DNA from: Dehalococcoidia bacterium
GTDB lineage: Bacteria > Chloroflexota > Dehalococcoidia > SZUA-161
Direction: 5' to 3'
Length of the DNA stretch: 64,000 nucleotides
Assembly (NCBI GenBank): GCA_030619685.1
Contig: JAUXAX010000001.1
Coordinates: 62,001 to 126,000 of the forward strand
Translations under genes and position numbers: made by a program
Part shown: positions 7,938-17,326 of the stretch, in pieces
Numbering within the stretch: position 1 is the stretch's first letter
Layout: each line of letters opens with the position of its first letter
Notes under the pieces: model-generated
Database searches by the model: none
Told to the model about the DNA's origin: nothing
What the model saw: the letters and a program-made list of their open reading frames with translations, nothing else

Positions 7938-9797
7938 CTATCGCCGGAACCCGGCAATATCCCTGTCTACTTCCTCAAGACCAAGCCTGACCAGTGTTTC
8001 CCTAGTAGGGATACCATTACGATCCCATCCCCTGACATCATAGTACTGATCTATGATGGCATCTGGCTTTCTAATCACCTCGCCATCTCGGACTCCTCCT
8101 CGCAGGGGCTCGGTGAAGAATCTCTTGGGAAGTGTGTCGTCCTTCCTAGTGAAGCCCTCCCGGATGTTGAAACATCGCTCCAGATTGTATACCTTGTCTC
8201 CCACGTACCACAGATACTCTTCACTGCCAAACTTGGGCACACCCAAAGCTGCTTCCAGCATCTTCGCAATAAGCTCCAAACCGAAGAACTGCAAATGGTG
8301 AGAAGGGAAATAGCAGGCGACAGCCAATTCGAGAGCAGCCGTTTGATCATGATTCCATTTCAAAACGTCCCCCTGCCCCTCGTCAGCGACAGGGTCTAGG
8401 AGGCGTGGTTTCGGGTCGTAGATCTCCTGCTGGGGCCAACCGTAGTTGTGGCATGCCCCCATATTACCCAAGGCCCAGTTCATACCCATACCTTTCCGGG
8501 CTCGCGGATCATAACCCGGCATCTCCAGGCCCTTGACATGCATGGCGTACTGCTCAGCCCCCTTGCCAATGCGGCTGGCTGCTCTCTTTACCCCTTCAGC
8601 AAGGATGTCGCCTATCCCCTCACGGAGGGCAATTTTCTCAATGAGTTCGAGCATGGGCTCGTGGTCTCCGTAGTTGAGAACCAGGCCATCTGTGTCCTTG
8701 GTGGTCAGGATGCCCTTTTCGAATAGCTCATAGGCAAAGCCGATGGTATTGCCGGTGCTTATGGTATCCAGTCCTAACTCATCGCACCGGTGACTTGCAA
8801 CTATTGTCGCGTCACGGTTAGTGCATCCCGTGGGTCCACTGAAAGCCCAGGCAGTTTCCAGTTGTGGTCCCTCGCTGGCGATCCCTGCGTAGGGACCGCT
8901 GGGTATTCTTCTAACCTTTCCGCACTTGAGCATACAACTATAGCAACCGACGTGCTTCTCCGTGACTTCAGCGTATGGCCACATTCCGATATTCTCACGC
9001 CAGCCTTCCAACTCCGCAAAACGGTGGTTCTTCATCGGGATAGATCCGAAAAGCGGGTAGAACCAGTCCAGGCCCTGCACGGTCCCATGTTCTCGGAATA
9101 CGTCGAACACCACCCCCTCCATGGTTTCTTTGTAGCCTTTGGCCTGCTGCCTGACCAGCCTCTTGAACTCCGCCGGATTCGCCAGGGTTTCACTTCGATT
9201 GGCCTCTATCACAATAGCCTTAAGGTTCTTGGAAGCCATTACAGTTCCCATACCACCGCGGCCGGCAGCGCGGCGACCGCTGATGATTGGAGAAAAGCGG
9301 ACCAGTTTCTCTGCTGCAGGCCCGACGCAGACCATGCGCGCCTTTGGCCCGTGCTCCTTCGTCAGATATGTCTGGGTTTGGCTGGTGGTCTTTCCCCAGA
9401 TGGCGGCAGCGTCGCGGATTTCGTATTTGCCGTCCGTGATATATAGGTAGACAGGCTGTGCCGCCCCACCCTCAAGGATTATCAGGGCGAAGCCTGCCCA
9501 CTTGAGCCAGGCTCCAAAATCGCCTCCCCCGAGGCTACGACTGAAGGTACCAGTAAGTGGGCTCTTGGTGACGGCGATCCATTTGGAGAACGACTGCGCG
9601 CTCGTTCCCGCCAGTGGCCCTGACGCGAGCAACAGCTTGTTCTCCGGGCTTAGGGGATCGATACCTGGCGGGACCTCATCATAGAGGTATTTGGCGCAGA
9701 GGCCGCGTCCCCCCACATAGGCTTCAGCCACCTCCTCGGGGATATCCTCTTCAATTATTGCGCCGCTGGAAAGATTGACCCGTAGAAGCCTGCGCAT
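7938..9797 (-). CDS. Aldehyde:ferredoxin oxidoreductase (tungstopterin AOR family)
   Basis: Tungsten-bispterin enzyme oxidising aldehydes to acids with ferredoxin, or running in reverse. The N-terminal AOR_N domain begins RRLLRVNLSSG and has YVGGRGLCAKYL and GPLAGTSAQS. The [4Fe-4S] ligands are C-x2-C-x3-C in GCYSCMLKCGK with the late fourth cysteine in LAVACYFPS, and the pterin-binding GRGGMGTVMASKNLKA is intact. An upstream in-frame ATG at 9836 exists, but AAGGAGG stands 6-7 bases before the ATG at 9797, which gives 619 aa, the usual family length. A good promoter lies 75-103 bases upstream. The alcohol dehydrogenase follows on the same strand. The aldehyde substrate is not determined. Confidence 0.92.
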   Translation of the reverse strand: MRRLLRVNLSSGAIIEEDIPEEVAEAYVGGRGLCAKYLYDEVPPGIDPLSPENKLLLASGPLAGTSAQSFSKWIAVTKSPLTGTFSRSLGGGDFGAWLKWAGFALIILEGGAAQPVYLYITDGKYEIRDAAAIWGKTTSQTQTYLTKEHGPKARMVCVGPAAEKLVRFSPIISGRRAAGRGGMGTVMASKNLKAIVIEANRSETLANPAEFKRLVRQQAKGYKETMEGVVFDVFREHGTVQGLDWFYPLFGSIPMKNHRFAELEGWRENIGMWPYAEVTEKHVGCYSCMLKCGKVRRIPSGPYAGIASEGPQLETAWAFSGPTGCTNRDATIVASHRCDELGLDTISTGNTIGFAYELFEKGILTTKDTDGLVLNYGDHEPMLELIEKIALREGIGDILAEGVKRAASRIGKGAEQYAMHVKGLEMPGYDPRARKGMGMNWALGNMGACHNYGWPQQEIYDPKPRLLDPVADEGQGDVLKWNHDQTAALELAVACYFPSHHLQFFGLELIAKMLEAALGVPKFGSEEYLWYVGDKVYNLERCFNIREGFTRKDDTLPKRFFTEPLRGGVRDGEVIRKPDAIIDQYYDVRGWDRNGIPTRETLVRLGLEEVDRDIAGFRR

Positions 9798-10271
9798 CCT
9801 TTCCTCCTTTTTCCCTAAGTGCGCTCCGCCTGCCACAACTCATCGGAATGGGGCACTGGCTCGCTGCGACAATTATGTGCCACTCCTGGCCTTCCGTCAA
9901 TCCGCTCTGTTGTCCAGCGCAGTAACATTTTTGTGTAGTAACCGCAAGTTCCTTCTAGGCTACAAAGTCGATCGCGCGGCAACCTGCCTCCAAAACCAAG
10001 CTATTTTGGAGCGCTTCCCCACGCATGATGGAATTGCGACAAAGACGCTGGTGAATCACCCCACCGATTCCTGCGAGACCCCGTATTCTCTAGCTAGGCT
10101 GCGCAGGCTCTGTGTCCTGAGCCACATGAGAGGGCAGATGCTTGATAACCCTTTGGGGAAATGGTAGCCTATGGGGGCGGAGAGCTCCTGAGCAGGAATC
10201 AGGAATAGTCCACAGCTCCGGGGAAACGTCAGCTCCTTGACATCCTATATCCTGGAAAGCGACGGACGGCA
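9798..10271. other. Divergent intergenic region between the AOR gene and the flavoprotein operon
   Basis: 474 bases without a convincing gene. It holds the AOR promoter on the minus strand (separate entry). On the plus strand only a mediocre candidate is seen, TTGATA about 130 bases before the ATG at 10272 followed after 17 bases by TAGCCT. No tungsten or molybdenum cofactor riboswitch, terminator or repeat was recognised. Confidence 0.4.
9872..9900 (-). promoter_or_regulatory. Sigma70-type promoter of the AOR gene
   Basis: Minus-strand TTGACG (9895-9900) and CATAAT (9872-9877) with a 17-base spacer, each 5/6 to consensus. The predicted transcription start near 9865 gives a leader of about 68 bases before the AAGGAGG site and the ATG at 9797. 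Confidence 0.55.
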
Positions 10272-11702
10272 ATGAACATAAAAACCTATCTGTCACAACA
10301 AGAGGCGGTACCTCCCGGGTTTATTGAAAAAGTGAAACATATTGTTGGAGAGGAAAATATCTCGGAAAGGGAATGCGACCTCATTTCCTACAGTCTTGAC
10401 TACTGGTTGTACGGGGTTTCCCTTTCTCAGTATGGCAAATTACCATCGCTGCCGTGTGTTGTCATCTCTCCCAAGAATCGCGAGGAAATACAGGGCATCC
10501 TGAGATATGCTAACGAATACAAGGTACACATTACGCCATTTGGTGGTGGTTCAGGTGTGCTCGGCGGCGCTAGTCCCACAGATGGGAGCGCTATCTTGAA
10601 CCTCCAGAGAATGAACAGGTTCATTCTCCTGGATGAAACGTCTCTCGTCGCTGAGTTTGAAGCAGGAATTATCGGTGCAAATCTCGAGCGGGAGCTGAAT
10701 CACAGGGGCTATTCACTGGGAAATATCCCCCAGTCTCTCCACTGTTCCACCCTTGGGGGATGGATTTCAACACGAGCTGCAGGTCAGTTCTCCACAAAAT
10801 ATGGAAAAATCGAGGATATGGTTCTGGGAATGGAGGTGGTGCTTCCCGATGGAAAACTTCTTGCTATTAGACCGGTTCCAAGGCGCTCCGTGGGACCTTC
10901 GCTGAAAGACCTATTCCTGGGCGGTGAAGGAACTCTGGGCATTGTGACCAAGGCAGTAGTATCAGTGCATCCTTTGCCAGAGGGAACGGTAAAGCAATCG
11001 TTTGTTTTCCAGTCTATTGCAGTGGCATTGGACGTGGTTCGGGGGATCCTGAGAGGTGATGCAAAGCCCGCAGTGGTAAGAATATTTGATGAAGCTGAAA
11101 GTGAAAGGTATTTCAAGGAAATAGGAAACAAAGTAACGGTTATCTTCGTCTCCGAAGGCGAGCCGGATTTCGTGGCGCTCGAAAGCAACGTAATTAAGAG
11201 AATTGCCGAAGAAAACGGAGGAGAGCCTCGAGGAGAGGATCCTGTGAATATATGGCTCGAGAAGCGTTTCGACGTAGGTTTAGGTCCTGTCGTAATGCGA
11301 CAGGGAGCAGTTGTGGACACAATTGAGGTTGTTTCTCTATTTAAGGACGCCGCAAATCTCTATGAAGATATGATCGCCTCAATGAAGACAGTGGATGGGG
11401 CGGTATTGGTTTCGGGCCATTTTTCGCATTTCTATCCACAAGGAGCTTGCCTATACATCACGTTCGCTGGTTTCCCCAAAGACCCGTTCCGCTACTATAA
11501 GGACACATGGACTGCTGCCATGGAAGCCACTTCAAGAAACAACGGCTCTATTAGCCACCATCACGGAATTGGCTACTGGAGAAAGCAGTTTATGCAGCAG
11601 GAGTTGGGTGCCACTGGGGTGGAGCTGCTCCGGAGAATCAAATCTGCATTGGACCAAAACGGTATTCTGAACAGAGGAAAACTTATCGAAGATGAAAGAT
11701 AA
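10272..11702 (+). CDS. FAD-linked oxidase, GlcD/alkyl-DHAP-synthase-like (VAO family)
   Basis: Flavoprotein of the vanillyl-alcohol-oxidase fold, 476 aa. The FAD-binding domain shows ITPFGGGSGVLGG and GGEGTLGIVTKAVV, with GYSLGNIPQSLHCSTLGGW between; the C-terminal half ends with SISHHHGIGYWRKQ, the histidine motif shared with alkyldihydroxyacetone-phosphate synthases and 2-hydroxyacid dehydrogenases. It heads a six-gene operon and overlaps the next gene, an Fe-S CCG-domain protein, by 11 bases, which is the usual pairing in glycolate and lactate dehydrogenases (GlcD with GlcF). A 2-hydroxy acid or a glycerol-phosphate-derived substrate is therefore inferred. I cannot separate true ether-lipid synthesis from oxidation of a hydroxy acid. 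Confidence 0.8.
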   Translation: MNIKTYLSQQEAVPPGFIEKVKHIVGEENISERECDLISYSLDYWLYGVSLSQYGKLPSLPCVVISPKNREEIQGILRYANEYKVHITPFGGGSGVLGGASPTDGSAILNLQRMNRFILLDETSLVAEFEAGIIGANLERELNHRGYSLGNIPQSLHCSTLGGWISTRAAGQFSTKYGKIEDMVLGMEVVLPDGKLLAIRPVPRRSVGPSLKDLFLGGEGTLGIVTKAVVSVHPLPEGTVKQSFVFQSIAVALDVVRGILRGDAKPAVVRIFDEAESERYFKEIGNKVTVIFVSEGEPDFVALESNVIKRIAEENGGEPRGEDPVNIWLEKRFDVGLGPVVMRQGAVVDTIEVVSLFKDAANLYEDMIASMKTVDGAVLVSGHFSHFYPQGACLYITFAGFPKDPFRYYKDTWTAAMEATSRNNGSISHHHGIGYWRKQFMQQELGATGVELLRRIKSALDQNGILNRGKLIEDER

Positions 11703-12765
11703 GAAAGAATTGGAACAGATCACGAATTGTGCAATGTGCGCCAACATGTGTAAGTATAGTTGCCCCACGTATCTTGCCACAGGAAAGGAAACGATTACCC
11801 CCCAGAAAATAGCACGCCTCATCCTATATGAGGAGAAAGCATTCATTGACGACGAACAGGGCTTTTTTGACGTGATGTTCCAGAGCGCCATGTGCGGAGC
11901 GTGTAAGGCACATTGTGTCTACGACAACTATGACCTGAGGAAATTCATTCAGAGAGGGCGAAGCAAAGCTTTCAAAGAGGGGATGCTTCCAGATGAGACA
12001 CGGAAACGAATAGAAACGTTCATGAGGTTCGGTAATCCCCATGGGGAGCGGCAACCCCTTCAAAGGGGAACAGGAGACCTCGGCTATTTCGTTTCCTGTT
12101 CTACATACAATGATCAACAGTTGCTGAAGGCGATGGACAGGATAATCTCGGTGAGCCAGGAGCGGGTTAACGAATTCGGTGGTGCCGATATCTGCTGCGC
12201 CGCACCCCTCTACTACGCCGGAGATACAGAGGGATTCAAGAAGGCAGCACAGAAAATGAAGGGGGAGATCGAACAAAGAAAACTGCGGAAGGTCATTGCA
12301 GACTGTCCCACTTGTATGAAAATGATGACAGAGGTGTACCACGAAGTCGGCGTTGATCTGGATGTGGAATTTGTGCACACTACCGAATTCCTCGGTGCTC
12401 TCCTTAAAGAGGGGAAGATAAAGGTAAAAAGGCGAAATGCTACGGCAACTTTTCACGACCCTTGTATCCTTGCAAACGATATGGGTATTACCGCAGCTCC
12501 CAGAGAGGTTCTCGGAGTGCTGGGGTTTGAGATAAGGGAGCCGGTCTACTCGCGAGAGGATACGCACTGTTGCGGCGGGTTATGCGGAGCCAGAATCGGA
12601 GATTGCAAGCTTACCGATAAGGTGAGTTCAATGCGCATCAATGAACTTAGGGAGACTGCTGCCGATGTCTACCTTTCGGCGTGCCCTACCTGCAAAGCTA
12701 TCTTATCCGATGTGGATATGAGGCATATAACTGAACTCGTCTCGGAGCAGATTATCAATGAATGA
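11692..12765 (+). CDS. Fe-S/CCG-domain electron-transfer subunit (GlpC/GlcF/HdrD-like)
   Basis: Electron-carrying partner of the preceding flavoprotein. The N-terminus carries a cluster motif C13-x2-C16-x3-C20-x3-C24-P and a second group in MCGACKAHC, as in GlpC and GlcF. Two CCG-type regions follow: CCAAPLYYAGD near residue 165 with DCPTCMKMM, and CCGGLCGARIG with LSACPTCKA near the C-terminus; these bind a noncubane [4Fe-4S] cluster in HdrB-like proteins. The start codon lies inside the previous gene and the stop overlaps the next gene by 8 bases, so translation is coupled. It probably passes electrons from the flavoproteins to the quinone pool or to another Fe-S protein. Confidence 0.82.
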   Translation: MKDKKELEQITNCAMCANMCKYSCPTYLATGKETITPQKIARLILYEEKAFIDDEQGFFDVMFQSAMCGACKAHCVYDNYDLRKFIQRGRSKAFKEGMLPDETRKRIETFMRFGNPHGERQPLQRGTGDLGYFVSCSTYNDQQLLKAMDRIISVSQERVNEFGGADICCAAPLYYAGDTEGFKKAAQKMKGEIEQRKLRKVIADCPTCMKMMTEVYHEVGVDLDVEFVHTTEFLGALLKEGKIKVKRRNATATFHDPCILANDMGITAAPREVLGVLGFEIREPVYSREDTHCCGGLCGARIGDCKLTDKVSSMRINELRETAADVYLSACPTCKAILSDVDMRHITELVSEQIINE

Positions 12766-14485
12766 AGCCAGGCTGGCACGAACCATACAAGGTGAGATAG
12801 AGAAAGCGACTGGTGAAAAGGCAACAGTCTCCATTGAAGGCAGCGTTGCAAGATTGAGCGGGCAGTTTCCCTCCAATCAAAGTGTTGTCGATGCTGGGCA
12901 TATTACCGCTGATTTTGAACAAGTCAGAGGAGTAGTAAACGAAATCGATTATCCCGGCAGGAAACCCTTTGTCCCCCCTCAAAAGGTATCCGATGAGCTT
13001 ACCGGAAAGAAGTTCGACATTGTTATCGTCGGTGGGGGGGTAATTGGCTTGGCAATCGCCAGAGAGCTTTCACGATTCAACCTGAGCATGGCACTCATTG
13101 AAAGGCATGATGACCTTGGGATAGACCAAACAGCACATAGCAACGCCATGGTACATTCCGCCATCGCTACCGAATATGGCACGCTGAAATGGGAGATGAA
13201 CTATAAGGGAAACGCAATGTGGGACGAAGTTGCCGGCCAACTCGACGTTGATTTCAAACGGATAGGGACACTTTTTGTGGCTGAAAACCCTGGTGAAGAA
13301 CTACTGCTTCCCTTTGTAGTGGAAGCCGCCACGAAGCACAAAGACCCGCCTCCACGGCAATTGAACAGAGAAGAACTGGACAGAATCGAGCCAGGGCTTG
13401 CCCCAAATGTCGGGAAGGGCGTACTGGTGTGGAACACAGGCATCATCTCTGTATTTGAACTCATCATGGCTTACGCTGAGAATGCCATGGCAAATGGAGT
13501 GCGGTTCTTTCTGGATACGAGCGTCATCGGGGTCCAAACCGAGGAGGGAAGCATAAAGGCGGTAGATACAACAAGAGGAACCATCAAAACGCAAACCCTG
13601 ATCAACGCCGCGGGCCTGTATGCTGATAGGATTGCCGAATTTGCCGGAGACAGGTTCTTTACCATTCATCCCAGAAAAGGAGAAACAATCATTTTTGACA
13701 AGTCTTACCAGCCAGTGCGAACATTTCTGGTTTCGTTTAGCATGATGGCGGAAGGAAGCCAATACTCCAAAGGGGGAGGCGTCATCCCCACGATCGATGG
13801 CAATCTTCAGTTCGGGCCAACAGCAGACGAGGTATGTGATAAAGAGGATGTTTCTACCACATTTGCTGGCCTTGAGACATTGTTCAATAGATTCGCACCA
13901 TTGCTTGAGCGACTTAAGCCATACTATGAGAAACCCGATAAAAGCAAAATCATCACCCATTTCGCTGGATGTAGAGCGGCAACATACAAGGAGGAGTTCA
14001 TTATTGAGCCCTCCAAAAAAGTGAAGGGGTTAGTCCACGTTGCCGGCATTCAATCCCCTGGGCTTGCGTCGGCGCCAGCCATTGCTGAAAGGGTGAAGGA
14101 CATCATCATACAGGAGTGGCACCCCACTGAGAATACAGACTTTGAACCGAGGAGGAAAAGGAGCAAACGTTTTTCCGAATTGGACCAAAGGGAAAGAGAG
14201 GAACTTATCGGAATGAACCCTCTATACGGACATGTTGTCTGCCGCTGTGAAAACGCGAGCGAAGGCGAGGTTGTAGATGCGTTACACGGAGGTATTCCCG
14301 CAAAGAGCATCGATGCCATCAAGAGAAGGACAAGAGCAGGAATGGGAAGATGCCAGGGTGGCTTCTGCATGCCGAGGGTTCTGGGAATTATCAGCAGGGA
14401 GGCAGATATTAGAAAGGAATTGGTGACAAAGAGCGGAGGAAAATCTTTTATCCTGGGCGGAAGAGTAAAGCAGGTGAAGGAATGA
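12758..14485 (+). CDS. GlpA-like FAD-dependent dehydrogenase with N-terminal BON-like domain and C-terminal BFD [2Fe-2S] domain
   Basis: Resembles the GlpA subunit of anaerobic glycerol-3-phosphate dehydrogenase: the DAO-fold FAD site IVIVGGGVIGLAIAREL starts only near residue 86, and the C-terminal BFD-like [2Fe-2S] domain shows VVCRCENASEGEVVDAL and MGRCQGGFCMPRV. The first about 70 residues are an extra domain that reads as a BON domain (SIEGSVARLSGQFPS followed by the VRGVVNEID ending), which is unusual on a cytoplasmic flavoprotein. The start overlaps the preceding gene by 8 bases and the stop overlaps the following kinase by 4. Glycerol-3-phosphate is the family substrate; a different polyol phosphate is possible because the adjacent kinase is not a clear GlpK. 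Confidence 0.82.
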   Translation: MNEARLARTIQGEIEKATGEKATVSIEGSVARLSGQFPSNQSVVDAGHITADFEQVRGVVNEIDYPGRKPFVPPQKVSDELTGKKFDIVIVGGGVIGLAIARELSRFNLSMALIERHDDLGIDQTAHSNAMVHSAIATEYGTLKWEMNYKGNAMWDEVAGQLDVDFKRIGTLFVAENPGEELLLPFVVEAATKHKDPPPRQLNREELDRIEPGLAPNVGKGVLVWNTGIISVFELIMAYAENAMANGVRFFLDTSVIGVQTEEGSIKAVDTTRGTIKTQTLINAAGLYADRIAEFAGDRFFTIHPRKGETIIFDKSYQPVRTFLVSFSMMAEGSQYSKGGGVIPTIDGNLQFGPTADEVCDKEDVSTTFAGLETLFNRFAPLLERLKPYYEKPDKSKIITHFAGCRAATYKEEFIIEPSKKVKGLVHVAGIQSPGLASAPAIAERVKDIIIQEWHPTENTDFEPRRKRSKRFSELDQREREELIGMNPLYGHVVCRCENASEGEVVDALHGGIPAKSIDAIKRRTRAGMGRCQGGFCMPRVLGIISREADIRKELVTKSGGKSFILGGRVKQVKE

Positions 14486-16035
14486 AATATCTTATTGTCA
14501 TTGACGGGGGAACACAAAACATAAAGGCATTTATCTTCGATGAAAGAGGCAATGAGGTACATGGCGAGGCATATAGTGTGAACCCTTATTTTGCTACTCA
14601 ACCCGATTTTGCTGAGCAGGATGCGGAGGAGTATCTGAGAATTACCCAGAAGGTAACGAGGAGTGTTGTAGAGAACTCCCGTGTTCCCAGAGATGAGCTC
14701 GCTGCCGTTGCTATCACAACCCATAGAAGCACAATTGTGCCCGTTGCTGAAGATGGCAAGCCTGTTCGTCCTGCAATCACCTGGCTTGATGAGCGTAAAA
14801 CAGAGGGACTCAAGCTCCCCGGTGGACCCCTTCTGTCACTGGCGTTTAGAATCAAAGGAATGACAGCGCTACTAAAGGAGTATCAAAGAAGGTCCAAGTT
14901 CAACTGGCTCAGGGAATACGAGCCTGAGACCTACGAGAGGACACATATATTCCTCACCATCTCATCTTATATCTTTCACTCATTAACCAACCAGTTCAAA
15001 GACTGCTCCTCCATGATAGTGGGGCTGTTCCCCATCGACTTCAAGGGACTTAGGTGGCATCCCTGGAAGGTCGTATACCAGATTTTCGGTGTCGAGCGGG
15101 AAAAGCTGCCTCCACTTGTTTCACCAGCTGAGATTGCGGGGAGGGTCTCGGAGGAGGGGGCAAGAGACTTCGGTATACCACAAGGGCTCCCCGTAATCAT
15201 CGGAGCGGGGGACAAACAATCCGAACTGCTGGGCGCTGGCGCAATAAGTAACGATGTCGCTGAAATCAGCTACGGAACGGCTGCGGTCATTGAACTACTC
15301 TCCAATAAATATGTCACTCACCCTAAGATGGATTTCTTCACCTGGGGAGCAGCAATTCCCAACCACTGGGCCCTCGAAGGCTTTGTGGGGAGAGGATACT
15401 GGATGGTCTCCTGGTTCAGAAGAGAGTTTGCTAAATATGAGGAGGAAGAGGCGGAGAAACTGGGGATAGAGCCAGAGGATTTGCTGAATAGGAAAATGGA
15501 GGAGATCCCTCCTGGTTCTATGGGCTTGATTCTCCAGCCTTATTGGCATCCACGCGAGAATGACCCCCTTTCCAAAGGTGCCATAGTAGGATTCTCCGGT
15601 GAGCATACAAGACCGCATATTTACCGGGCAATTGTTGAAGGCATTGCATACGAGTTGCGCAGACTAGGGGAAATAATTGAGAAGCATTCCGGAAGCACGA
15701 TAAGGGAGTTGAGGGTCGGTGGCGGAGGCTCAAAAAGCGATGAAATCATGCAGATCACCGCTGATATTTTTAATCTTCCCGCAATCAGAGTACACACAAG
15801 TAATCTTTCAGCATTGGGTGCCGCAATCGATGCCGCTGTTACCCTGAAGATTTATGACAACTTCCCTGAAGCTGTTGCTAATATGGTAAGAATAAAGGAG
15901 ACCTTCACGCCCCGCCCCGATAATGCGAAGATCTACGACAGGTTGTTCTATGAAGTGTACAAGAAGATATATCCCGCACTTTCTCCGTTGCACTCTAAAA
16001 TAGCGGAGATCACGGGATACCCAAAGATAACATGA
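14482..16035 (+). CDS. FGGY-family carbohydrate kinase
   Basis: ATP-dependent kinase of a sugar or polyol, 517 aa, of the length usual for glycerol kinase and xylulokinase. The phosphate-1 motif IDGGTQNIKAFIFD is at the N-terminus, the VAITTHRSTIVPV and WLDERKTEG segments carry the expected substrate region, and the C-terminal FGGY signature is ELRVGGGGSKSDEIMQITAD followed by SALGAAIDAAV. It overlaps the GlpA-like gene by 4 bases (ATGA) and would supply its phosphorylated substrate. The glycerol-kinase-specific ALEG context is only partly kept (WALEGFVGRG), so substrate assignment to glycerol is tentative. Confidence 0.8.
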   Translation: MKYLIVIDGGTQNIKAFIFDERGNEVHGEAYSVNPYFATQPDFAEQDAEEYLRITQKVTRSVVENSRVPRDELAAVAITTHRSTIVPVAEDGKPVRPAITWLDERKTEGLKLPGGPLLSLAFRIKGMTALLKEYQRRSKFNWLREYEPETYERTHIFLTISSYIFHSLTNQFKDCSSMIVGLFPIDFKGLRWHPWKVVYQIFGVEREKLPPLVSPAEIAGRVSEEGARDFGIPQGLPVIIGAGDKQSELLGAGAISNDVAEISYGTAAVIELLSNKYVTHPKMDFFTWGAAIPNHWALEGFVGRGYWMVSWFRREFAKYEEEEAEKLGIEPEDLLNRKMEEIPPGSMGLILQPYWHPRENDPLSKGAIVGFSGEHTRPHIYRAIVEGIAYELRRLGEIIEKHSGSTIRELRVGGGGSKSDEIMQITADIFNLPAIRVHTSNLSALGAAIDAAVTLKIYDNFPEAVANMVRIKETFTPRPDNAKIYDRLFYEVYKKIYPALSPLHSKIAEITGYPKIT

Positions 16036-16079
16036 CGGTTTGTACACGATGTTTATCGGCTTTGGGGGGTCGATGAGAG

Positions 16080-17324
16080 ATGCCGATGGAAGCTGATGTG
16101 ACTGTGATAGGCAGCGGCCCTGCTGGGCTTACTGCCGCACTCCATGCTGAGCAGAGTGGGGCAAAGAATGTCCTTCTCCTTGAGAGAGAGGAGGAGCTGG
16201 GTGGCATCCTGAAACAGTGCATACACAACGGCTTTGGTTTGGAGCAATTCAAGGAAGACTATACCGGTCCTGAGTATGCGGAGCGTCTTATTGGAGAGAT
16301 AGAGAAAACAAACGTGCGCTGCTTCCTGAATACAATGGTGACTGGCGTCGCGCCAGATAGGACTATTACAGCAGTAAATCCTGAGAACGGTGTATTCCAG
16401 ATAAGATCAAAAAGTGTTGTGCTTGCTATGGGATGCCGAGAACGCGCCCGAGGGAGCATTAATATCCCGGGTACACGCCCAGCCGGAGTATATACCGCGG
16501 GAGTGGCTCAAGGATTTGTCAATATTGACGGATACCTTCCTGGAAAAGAGATTGTTATCCTGGGCTCCGGGGACATCGGACTCATAATGGCGAGGAGGCT
16601 CACCCTGGAGGGCGCTCAAGTCAAAGGCGTTTATGAGATAATGGATTACCCCGGAGGACTAAAGAGAAATATCGTTCAGTGCCTCAATGATTTCGATATC
16701 CCTCTCAATCTATCTCGCACAGTAACAGAGATACGAGGCAAGGAGCGCGTAGAAGGTGTTGTAGTATCTAGAGTAGACGAGGAAATGCATCCAATCCCAG
16801 GTAGCGAGGAATTCATACCCTGCGATACCTTGCTTCTTTCCGTAGGATTGATCCCCGAAAATGAGCTATCAAAAGGGGCTGGAATAGAACTTAGCCCAAT
16901 TACAAAAGGACCTACCACCACAGAGACAATGGAAACACCAGTGCCGGGGATATTCTCCTGCGGCAATGTCTCCACCGTATTCGACTTGGTGGACTATGTC
17001 GCTGAAACTGGCATGACTGCCGGCAGGAGCGCCGCGAGATTTGCAACAGGAGCCTGGAAGAAAGAGAGGAACTCAGTTAAGGTAGTCCCGGGAGAAAATG
17101 TGAGAGTGCTCTTCCCTCAGCAATATTCTTTTGAAGATGACCTTATTCTGTTTATCAGGTCTGCAAAGCCAGTCGAGAGACCCGTGAAAATAGATATTTC
17201 CCCTCTTGAAATGCACGTTAAGAGATTGTACGCCAGGCCAAACGAAATGATTAGAGTGAAAGTGCCCAAGGACAAATTAAAGGACGTTACTGAATCCATC
17301 AAGGTCAGTATAACAGAGAGATAA
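16080..17324 (+). CDS. NAD(P)/FAD-dependent oxidoreductase (GlpA-associated pyridine nucleotide-disulfide type)
   Basis: Flavoprotein of 414 aa with FAD loop VIGSGPAGLTAALHA, the LGGILKQCIHNGFG segment and a second nucleotide loop VILGSGDIGLIMARRL; an FAD-contacting FSCGNVSTVFDLVDY lies near the C-terminus. This type usually accompanies GlpA-like proteins and DUF1667 proteins in anaerobes, where it is thought to link the dehydrogenase to NAD(P)H. The two ATGs at 16080 and 16086 are both possible starts. It is 44 bases after the kinase and 2 bases before the DUF1667 gene. The C-terminal about 80 residues (after ENVRVLFPQ) form a small beta-rich domain found in this subgroup. Confidence 0.8.
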   Translation: MPMEADVTVIGSGPAGLTAALHAEQSGAKNVLLLEREEELGGILKQCIHNGFGLEQFKEDYTGPEYAERLIGEIEKTNVRCFLNTMVTGVAPDRTITAVNPENGVFQIRSKSVVLAMGCRERARGSINIPGTRPAGVYTAGVAQGFVNIDGYLPGKEIVILGSGDIGLIMARRLTLEGAQVKGVYEIMDYPGGLKRNIVQCLNDFDIPLNLSRTVTEIRGKERVEGVVVSRVDEEMHPIPGSEEFIPCDTLLLSVGLIPENELSKGAGIELSPITKGPTTTETMETPVPGIFSCGNVSTVFDLVDYVAETGMTAGRSAARFATGAWKKERNSVKVVPGENVRVLFPQQYSFEDDLILFIRSAKPVERPVKIDISPLEMHVKRLYARPNEMIRVKVPKDKLKDVTESIKVSITER

Positions 17325-17326
17325 GG

